From: Nitrospinae bacterium RIFCSPLOWO2_12_39_16
GTDB taxonomy: Bacteria > Nitrospinota > Nitrospinia > UBA9942
Assembly: GCA_001805005.1 (NCBI GenBank)
Contig: MHDO01000025.1
Coordinates: 1-9,571 of the forward strand
DNA: 9,571 nucleotides
Direction of reading: 5' to 3'
Part shown: positions 5,558 through 9,571 of the stretch, one piece after another
How the letters are laid out: every line of letters begins with the position of its first letter
Numbering within the stretch: position 1 is the stretch's first letter
Position numbers and translations under genes: made by a program
The notes under the pieces: model-generated
The model's input: only the letters and a program-made list of their open reading frames with translations
Databases searched by the model: none
What the model was told of the DNA's origin: nothing

Positions 5558-6907
5558 TCACCCTACCATCAAATTCTCTTCAGAATATCTAAATTTCCCC
5601 TTTGCCTCCTCACGGCTTACTGCGAGTGCAATTGTCAGAGGTCCCAATCTGCCTATAAACATAACCATGCATATAATGATTTTACCTAATTCTGTAAGCC
5701 TTTCCGTAATTCCTGCTGACAGACCTACGGTTCCAAATGCTGAAGCCACCTCAAACATAATTTCAATGAAAGACATCCTGCTTTCCTGATGCGGTATATT
5801 AAACAATTCAGTTATTGTCAGGAGTATAGTGAACAATGTAACAATTATAAATGATGCGGAGGCTATTGCAATAGACCTTGACGTCACCTCTAAGGGTATA
5901 GTCCTTTTAAATATGCTCACATCCTCTCTTGCGTAAAACCTTGACTTTATTATAGCAAATAAGACCCCAAATGTGGTTGTCTTTATACCGCCGCCTGTAG
6001 AGCCGGGTGAAGCACCAATAAACATAAGCATTATCATGATGAATAGTGTCGCATTTGTGAGCATAGCAAAATTTACAGTATTAAATCCGGCAGTTCTCGT
6101 AGTAACGGATTGGAAAAGTGAACATATAATCTGGTCATGCAGTCCCATATCTTTGAGGGTATTATTTTTTTCTAAGGCAAAAAATATGACAGCACCTCCA
6201 AATAGAAGGATGGCTGTTACAATCAGTGCCATCTTTGTATGCAGGGATACCTTTTTTTTGAATTTGCTGTATAGAATAGTTTTTATCTCATGGAGGAGGA
6301 AAAAACCAAGCCCTCCTGATATTATTAAGAAAATAATTGTTAGATTTATGACAGTATCCTTTTGGTATCTTATAAGGCTATCATGGAATGGGGAGAATCC
6401 TGCATTGCAGAAAGCTGCTATTGAATGAAATATGGATAAATACATGGCATCAAAGAGTTTATATTCAAAACTGAACCTGATTAATAATATTACAGCACCA
6501 ATCCCCTCTATCAAAATTGTAAAAAAGAATATGTGTTTCAGGAGTGAATATATGTCCCTTCCTGTATGTGCAAAAGACTCCTGAATCATTAGCTTTTCAT
6601 AAACAGAAATCTCCCCCTTTAAGATATATATGAATATAGTGGAGAAGGTCATTATGCCAAGACCGCCGATTTGAATGAGCATCAATAGCACAATCTGGCC
6701 AAAATAGCTCAGATTATTCCCCACATCTACTACTGCCAGACCTGTTACACAGACTGCAGATGTTGCCATGAAGAGTGAATCAATAAAAGAGAGATGTCCG
6801 TTTTTAGAAGAAATTGGAAGATAGAGGAGGATTGTGCCTATAATGATAAATACTGCAAAACTGATGAGAATTATATGGGATGGGCGAAGCTTGTAAATCT
6901 TTACCAT
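5558..6907 (-). CDS. trkH: Potassium uptake membrane subunit (TrkH/KtrB family)
   Basis: This 449-residue polytopic inner-membrane protein matches the size of KtrB. It has the four-fold membrane-pore-membrane plan of the SKT superfamily. The four pore loops, each with its selectivity-filter glycine, are visible: VCVTGLAVVD (G56), FCNAGFSPF (about 170), TTRTAGFNTV (about 275) and SAFGTVGLSAG (about 395). A glycine/serine-rich intramembrane gating loop (IGASPGSTGGG) follows the third pore. It would conduct potassium inward, coupled to sodium or protons, under control of the TrkA/KtrA ring encoded just downstream. The start codon has no Shine-Dalgarno sequence, only a pyrimidine-rich TCCTTTTCCTC. 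However, a strong promoter places the transcription start at or next to the ATG, suggesting a leaderless message. Confidence 0.93.
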   Translation of the reverse strand: MVKIYKLRPSHIILISFAVFIIIGTILLYLPISSKNGHLSFIDSLFMATSAVCVTGLAVVDVGNNLSYFGQIVLLMLIQIGGLGIMTFSTIFIYILKGEISVYEKLMIQESFAHTGRDIYSLLKHIFFFTILIEGIGAVILLIRFSFEYKLFDAMYLSIFHSIAAFCNAGFSPFHDSLIRYQKDTVINLTIIFLIISGGLGFFLLHEIKTILYSKFKKKVSLHTKMALIVTAILLFGGAVIFFALEKNNTLKDMGLHDQIICSLFQSVTTRTAGFNTVNFAMLTNATLFIMIMLMFIGASPGSTGGGIKTTTFGVLFAIIKSRFYAREDVSIFKRTIPLEVTSRSIAIASASFIIVTLFTILLTITELFNIPHQESRMSFIEIMFEVASAFGTVGLSAGITERLTELGKIIICMVMFIGRLGPLTIALAVSREEAKGKFRYSEENLMVG

Positions 6908-6915
6908 TGAGGAAA

Positions 6916-6944
6916 AGGATACAGAATAAACTATTTAGTGTCAA
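6916..6944 (-). promoter_or_regulatory. Sigma70 promoter of trkH-trkA
   Basis: On the minus strand TTGACA (6944-6939) and TATCCT (6921-6916) are separated by exactly 17 bases. Eight bases then remain to the ATG at 6907, so the transcript would begin within a base or two of the start codon. Confidence 0.65.
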
Positions 6945-6961
6945 TAATTATGTCACTTATC
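6943..6961 (-). promoter_or_regulatory. Weak Fur-box-like sequence
   Basis: On the minus strand GATAAGTGACATAATTATT agrees with the classical 19-base Fur consensus at 12 positions. It overlaps the trkH -35 by two bases and lies upstream of the divergent ferritin-like gene. In such AT-rich DNA a 12/19 match is only suggestive. Confidence 0.2.
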
Positions 6962-6980
6962 AATTATTTCAATAAATCGC

Positions 6981-7008
6981 TTGACAACAGTTTTTTGGGG
7001 TATATATT
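6981..7008 (+). promoter_or_regulatory. Sigma70 promoter of the ferritin-like genes
   Basis: TTGACA at 6981-6986 and TATATT at 7003-7008 are separated by 16 bases. The predicted leader of about 65 bases ends in the purine block GGGAGGGGAGGG (7064-7075) before the ATG at 7079. Confidence 0.6.
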
Positions 7009-7078
7009 TAAAACCGTAAAGATGATTTCTTGTCTCATGGGTTCAGCCAATATTTATTAAGATGGGAGGGGAGGGATA

Positions 7079-7591
7079 ATGAAAAAAGATAACAATATCG
7101 TTCTGGAGATTTTAAAACAGGCAATGGAATCGGAGAAAGAGGGATATGAATTTTATATCCAAGCCTCCACAATTACAAAGGATCCAAAGGGGAAGGAGAT
7201 GTTTAAATATCTGGCAAGGGATGAAACAGACCACTTTAAGACCCTTGAGGATGCGTATAACAGATTGAAGGGTGGTGAAGGGCAGGGTTCTAATACAATT
7301 GGGCATAAACAGAAGGAAAAGGGGTTTTTGATTGATAGCAGCCTCCTGCTCAAGGGGGATAGCGGAGATTTAAAGGCATTGAATATAGCCATGAAAATAG
7401 AGGAGGAAGCTCAAGAGTTTTATGCAAAGTCTGCCGAGAAGGCAAAGCAATTTGATGTCCGCGATATGTTTTTGAGTCTCGCAGATATGGAGAAGAATCA
7501 TTATAAGCTCCTTAAATACGAATACGATTTTCTGACCCATTCAGGATTCTGGTGTGATTTTTCAGAAATTACTATTGAGGAGACTGAATAA
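7079..7591 (+). CDS. Rubrerythrin-like ferritin-family diiron protein
   Basis: This 170-residue protein has a four-helix-bundle fold with two repeats of the diiron motif. The first half has E-rich helix A (AMESEKEGYEFY, about 15-26) and ExxH in helix B (ARDETDHF, E49/H52). The second half has KIEEEAQEFY (about 106-115) and ADMEKNHYKLL (E138/H141). A linker at about 65-95 separates them. It belongs to the broad rubrerythrin/YhjR-like ferritin group found mostly in anaerobes, where members reduce hydrogen peroxide or handle iron. It has no rubredoxin domain of its own, but a separate small rubredoxin is encoded at 8209-8078. A very strong ribosome binding site precedes the ATG. The next ferritin-fold gene follows 60 bases later on the same strand, probably in one operon. 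Confidence 0.85.
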   Translation: MKKDNNIVLEILKQAMESEKEGYEFYIQASTITKDPKGKEMFKYLARDETDHFKTLEDAYNRLKGGEGQGSNTIGHKQKEKGFLIDSSLLLKGDSGDLKALNIAMKIEEEAQEFYAKSAEKAKQFDVRDMFLSLADMEKNHYKLLKYEYDFLTHSGFWCDFSEITIEETE

Positions 7592-7651
7592 TCTTGAGTT
7601 TCAGATTTGATTAAAACCTAAATGAAGTAACAGATTGAAAAGGAGGTTATT

Positions 7652-8068
7652 ATGGCAAGCAAGAAATTTATGGGTAGTCTCAATTCTGCAATAGCGAGGG
7701 AGATTCAGGTAAGTATTCAGTATATGTGGCAGCATATAATGGTAAAGGGTATTAATGCAGATACATTGGGGGATATATTTAAAAAGATTTCTATTGAAGA
7801 AATGAAACATGCAGAGGAAATAGCAGAAAGAATTTTTTATCTGGGGGGTATACCAACCCACCAGCCAATGCCTATTAAGATTGGAAATACTGCAAAGGAA
7901 ATGCTAAGGATTGATAAAAAGCAAGAGGAAGAGGCTATTGCCCTATATAGAGAAATAATAACCCTTGCTGAGAAGGAAGGCGATACTGTCACAGCCAATC
8001 TTTTTACCGATATTCTTGCAGAGGAGGAGGGACATCATAATCACTTCTCGAAATTGCTTGCCGATTGA
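7652..8068 (+). CDS. Bacterioferritin-like ferritin protein
   Basis: This 138-residue ferritin-fold protein is closest by eye to bacterioferritin. It has diiron ligands E17 (AREIQVSIQY), E50/H53 (IEEMKHAEEIAERI), E93 or E94 (EEEAIALYRE) and E126/H129 (EEEGHHNHF). Met51 in EEMKHA aligns with the methionine that ligates haem at the dimer interface of E. coli Bfr, so haem binding is possible. It is about 20 residues shorter than classical Bfr, mostly by loss of the C-terminal helix E, so assembly into a 24-mer is uncertain. It would oxidise ferrous iron with oxygen or peroxide and store it. AAGGAGGT (7640-7647) precedes the ATG closely. An intrinsic terminator lies at 8113-8136, inside the convergent rubredoxin gene. 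Confidence 0.85.
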   Translation: MASKKFMGSLNSAIAREIQVSIQYMWQHIMVKGINADTLGDIFKKISIEEMKHAEEIAERIFYLGGIPTHQPMPIKIGNTAKEMLRIDKKQEEEAIALYREIITLAEKEGDTVTANLFTDILAEEEGHHNHFSKLLAD

Positions 8069-8077
8069 CGAATTGGT

Positions 8078-8209
8078 TCAATCCTCTTCAATCTCTGCAA
8101 AGTCTTCCTTAGATGCCCCGCAATCGGGGCATTTTTCGGGTGGGTCTCCACATTGGCCATGACAGCTATAGATATAGCCGCATATAAGGCACTTATATAT
8201 CAGCTCCAT
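8078..8209 (-). CDS. Small rubredoxin-like protein (43 residues)
   Basis: Read on the minus strand from the ATG at 8209, the 43 codons give a compact rubredoxin knuckle pair. C7 and C10 (YKCLICGYIY) and C27 and C30 (EKCPDCGAS) are the four iron ligands, and the tail KEDFAEIEED is acidic. It resembles the C-terminal rubredoxin domain of rubrerythrin, detached as a single-domain protein. Between the knuckles it has an unusual SCHGQCGDPP loop with two extra cysteines (C16, C20). It is probably a one-electron donor to the ferritin-fold peroxidase-type proteins encoded alongside it on the opposite strand. There is no strong ribosome binding site; a hairpin ends six bases before the ATG. It is convergent with the bacterioferritin gene, nine bases apart. 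The intact double CxxC pattern with a proper start and stop makes chance unlikely. Confidence 0.82.
   Translation of the reverse strand: MELIYKCLICGYIYSCHGQCGDPPEKCPDCGASKEDFAEIEED
8113..8136 (+). terminator. Intrinsic terminator of the bacterioferritin gene, inside the antisense rubredoxin gene
   Basis: ATGCCCCG (8113-8120), loop CAAT and CGGGGCAT (8125-8132) form a perfect 8-bp GC-rich stem, and the plus strand continues in Ts through 8136. It lies 45 bases after the bacterioferritin stop. On the minus strand the same bases encode the CPDCG knuckle of the rubredoxin. Confidence 0.75.
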
Positions 8210-8215
8210 ATCTTT

Positions 8216-8243
8216 ACCCAAAATCCTAAATTGGATTTTGGGT
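8216..8243. other. Perfect 11-bp hairpin just upstream of the rubredoxin start
   Basis: ACCCAAAATCC (8216-8226) and GGATTTTGGGT (8233-8243) are perfect inverted repeats around TAAATT. On the minus strand the stem ends six bases before the rubredoxin ATG and holds the only GGG near it. It could limit translation, serve as a protein-binding site, or be an AT-rich terminator for plus-strand readthrough (CTTTCT follows). No assignment is certain. Confidence 0.5.
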
Positions 8244-8359
8244 CTTTCTGCTATTGTGTAGATAATTTTTGGAATGAGGACTATGATAATTAATATATCA
8301 CACTAAAATGGTTGGATAAAGTTTTATAAGTATACCACTCTAATAGATGCAGGTTTGTG

Positions 8360-8749
8360 ATGAAAAAGTTTCTTTTAATAATGGTTGTATTGTTTTCCAT
8401 TTTAGACGGCTGTTCTAATGCCGAAAGCCCAACCGGAAGTGCTTCTATGAATAGTTACAATAAAAATCTTGAAAAGGCGACCTTTGCAGGGGGATGTTTC
8501 TGGTGCATGGAACCTCCCTTTGAAAAGCTTGAAGGTGTGGTAGAGGTTATATCTGGTTATACCGGCGGGCATAAAAAGAATCCGACCTATGAAGAGGTAT
8601 CTTCCGGAACCACAGGCCATTACGAGGCAATACAGGTTATCTATAACCCAAATAAGATACGCTATGAGGAACTAATAGAAGTTTTCTGGAGGCAGATAGA
8701 CCCGACGGATGGAGGCGGTTCCTTTGTTGACAGGGGGGACGCAATATAG
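8360..8749 (+). CDS. msrA: Methionine sulfoxide reductase A, N-terminal part (frameshifted MsrA-MsrB fusion)
   Basis: The protein begins with an export signal (MKKFLLIMVVLFSILDGC) whose cysteine, C18, may be lipidated, although aspartate at -2 of the lipobox is unusual. MsrA follows from about residue 37: TFAGGCFWCMEPPF carries catalytic C46, then SGYTGG, GTTGHYEAIQV and the DPTD segment. MsrA reduces the S-epimer of methionine sulfoxide, here on envelope proteins. The frame breaks after SFVDRG: in a G6 run (8733-8738) one extra base shifts reading to DAI and a stop at 8747. Removing one G joins it exactly to GTQYSSAIFYH in the next frame. ATG at 8360 is preferred over the adjacent GTG at 8357 because AGG lies six bases upstream. 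As written, this ORF alone lacks the C-terminal third of MsrA. Confidence 0.85.
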   Translation: MKKFLLIMVVLFSILDGCSNAESPTGSASMNSYNKNLEKATFAGGCFWCMEPPFEKLEGVVEVISGYTGGHKKNPTYEEVSSGTTGHYEAIQVIYNPNKIRYEELIEVFWRQIDPTDGGGSFVDRGDAI

Positions 8750-9440
8750 TTCAGCTATTTTTTATCACAATGATGAGCAAAAGCGATTGGCAGAACTGTC
8801 AAAAGAGAAACTGGAAAAGGCAGGAATCTACGAAAAGCCTATTATTACAGAGATACTTAAATTTGATATTTTTTACAAGGCTGAGGACTATCATCAGGAT
8901 TATTACAAGAAGAATTCGCTAAGGTACAAGTATTACAGGGGAAGGTCAGGGCGTGACCAGTTTCTCAAAGAGATTTGGAAAGGAAGGGAAAAGGATGAGG
9001 AATCTTTTAAAAAGCCTTCCAAAGAGGGACTGATGAAGAGACTCACACCGCTTCAGTTCAAAGTCACACAAAAAAATGGTACAGAGCCTCCCTTTCAGAA
9101 TGAGTATTGGGACAATAAGAAAGAGGGTATATATGTAGATATTATCTCTGGCGAGCCAGTTTTCAGTTCTCTCGACAAGTTTGACTCAGGCACCGGATGG
9201 CCAAGCTTTATAAAACCACTGGAGCCAAAAAATATTGTGGAAAGGGAGGACAGAAGTCTCTTTACAGTAAGAACGGAGGTTAGGAGCAGTCACGCTGATT
9301 CTCACCTTGGACATGTATTCAACGACGGCCCAAAACCGAGCGGGCTCAGATATTGTATAAACTCTGCAACACTGAGATTCATTCCAAAGGAAAATCTGGA
9401 AAAAGAAGGATACGGAAGTTATAGGTCGTTATTTAAGTAG
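8709..9440 (+). CDS. msrB: MsrA C-terminal part fused to MsrB (downstream part of the split gene)
   Basis: Genuine homology begins at about 8736 with GTQYSSAIFYH. The ATG at 8709 only opens a short shadow of the first frame, and its ribosome binding site is too distant. MsrA finishes with AEDYHQDYYKKN. A linker (about residues 95-110) leads to MsrB, with GTGWPSF (161-167), SHLGHVFND (198-206) and catalytic C216 in RYCINSATLRF. The zinc-binding CxxC pairs of many MsrB proteins are absent. MsrB reduces the R-epimer of methionine sulfoxide, so the full fusion would repair both epimers, as in periplasmic MsrAB proteins. The most economical reading is one gene, 8360-9440, interrupted by a one-base frameshift in the G6 run. 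Whether that is a sequencing error, a real mutation or slippage control is open. Confidence 0.82.
   Translation: MEAVPLLTGGTQYSSAIFYHNDEQKRLAELSKEKLEKAGIYEKPIITEILKFDIFYKAEDYHQDYYKKNSLRYKYYRGRSGRDQFLKEIWKGREKDEESFKKPSKEGLMKRLTPLQFKVTQKNGTEPPFQNEYWDNKKEGIYVDIISGEPVFSSLDKFDSGTGWPSFIKPLEPKNIVEREDRSLFTVRTEVRSSHADSHLGHVFNDGPKPSGLRYCINSATLRFIPKENLEKEGYGSYRSLFK
8733..8738 (+). other. G6 frameshift site in msrAB
   Basis: Six consecutive Gs (context ACAGGGGGGACGC) mark the exact point where MsrA homology moves from the first frame to the next. Five Gs would give an uninterrupted MsrA-MsrB fusion. Confidence 0.85.
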
Positions 9441-9463
9441 TTTTAATTGAAGGGGGGTGGCTT

Positions 9464-9571
9464 ATGATAAAATTTAATGGTGTGAATCACCTTGCTATGG
9501 CAACTGGAGATATGGACAAGACCATCCTGTTCTGGCGGGACCTGCTCGGAATGAGGCTGGTGGCAGGGCTG
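9464..9571 (+). CDS. VOC (glyoxalase/bleomycin-resistance) family protein, N-terminal part
   Basis: Thirty-six codons are visible before the window ends. The start MIKFNGVNHLAMATGDMDK and the following TILFWRDLLGMRL are the classic first beta-alpha unit of a vicinal-oxygen-chelate domain. H9 (NHLAM) is the usual first metal ligand. Family members include glyoxalase I, methylmalonyl-CoA epimerase, dioxygenases and resistance proteins, and the visible part cannot separate them. A purine-rich AGGGGGGTGG (9451-9460) precedes the ATG at close spacing. It follows msrAB by 23 bases and may be cotranscribed. Confidence 0.8.
   Translation, partial: MIKFNGVNHLAMATGDMDKTILFWRDLLGMRLVAGL

Noticed and set aside
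5973..6428. Plus-strand open frame of 151 codons inside trkH
   Set aside because: It is antisense to conserved pore-loop regions and has no motif; it is explained by the codon use of the membrane protein.
7112..7392. Two overlapping minus-strand frames inside the rubrerythrin-like gene
   Set aside because: They overlap each other and a gene with complete diiron motifs, and have no independent support.
7652..8068. Assignment of the second ferritin-fold gene as Dps
   Set aside because: Dps has its ferroxidase site at the dimer interface with a different H/D/E pattern. Here the intrasubunit E, ExxH, E, ExxH pattern and EEMKHA point to bacterioferritin.
7965..8162. Plus-strand frame overlapping the end of the bacterioferritin gene
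   Set aside because: It is out of frame with the bacterioferritin and antisense to the rubredoxin, and its translation has no family likeness.
8250..8356. Promoter for msrAB in the gap before 8360
   Set aside because: AT-rich -10-like words occur (TATAAG at 8325, TATACC at 8331), but no -35 lies at a suitable distance, so no promoter was called.
8709..8749. Independent translation start for MsrB at the ATG at 8709
   Set aside because: The nearest GGAGG (8688) is 16 bases away, and the first nine codons are an out-of-frame reading of MsrA. Homology starts only after the G6 run, so a frameshifted single gene explains it better.

Overview
The window is bacterial DNA, moderately AT-rich, with strong AGGAGG-type ribosome binding sites and sigma70-like promoters. 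It carries short palindromic repeats built from CCCTC/GAGGG and CTTTATTAAGG words, and NHL-repeat genes of the DGTNLFVAD/HTIRKI type. This mixture, with anaerobe-type peroxide and iron genes, suggests an uncultivated anaerobic or microaerophilic lineage such as Nitrospirota or a deltaproteobacterium-like group. That placement is inference, because the window holds no taxonomic marker.

Layout. Positions 1-2474 form a mosaic. The 3' end of an NHL-repeat gene is followed by a palindrome-rich spacer and a DUF104-type antitoxin/PIN-toxin pair. A fragment of a second NHL gene end comes next, then a second antitoxin/VapC pair and a third, decayed NHL fragment. Positions 2479-4735 hold a CHASE2-sensor class III adenylate cyclase. 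It converges on a two-gene potassium-uptake operon on the minus strand (trkH/ktrB then trkA/ktrA, 6907 to 4810). The two convergent genes end inside opposite arms of a perfect 32-bp inverted repeat. A divergent promoter region (6908-7078) separates the potassium operon from an oxidative-stress and iron block. That block has a rubrerythrin-like ferritin-fold protein, a bacterioferritin-like protein, a very small rubredoxin on the opposite strand (43 codons, easily missed), and a periplasmic/lipoprotein MsrA-MsrB methionine sulfoxide reductase split by a one-base frameshift in a G6 run. The window ends inside a VOC/glyoxalase-family gene.

How the genes may work together. The cyclase is probably a membrane receptor making cAMP, and TrkH/TrkA import potassium with nucleotide-gated control; nothing in the sequence links the two functionally beyond their shared 3' junction. 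Ferritin-like proteins, rubredoxin and MsrAB form a plausible peroxide-detoxification, iron-sequestration and protein-repair set. No wholly new system is evident. The observations most worth checking are the interleaving of toxin-antitoxin modules with NHL gene ends, the bacterioferritin terminator embedded in the CPxCG codons of the antisense rubredoxin gene, the inverted repeat joining two stop codons, the G6 frameshift in msrAB, two candidate leaderless promoters, and a palindromic repeat read as protein inside the CHASE2 domain.
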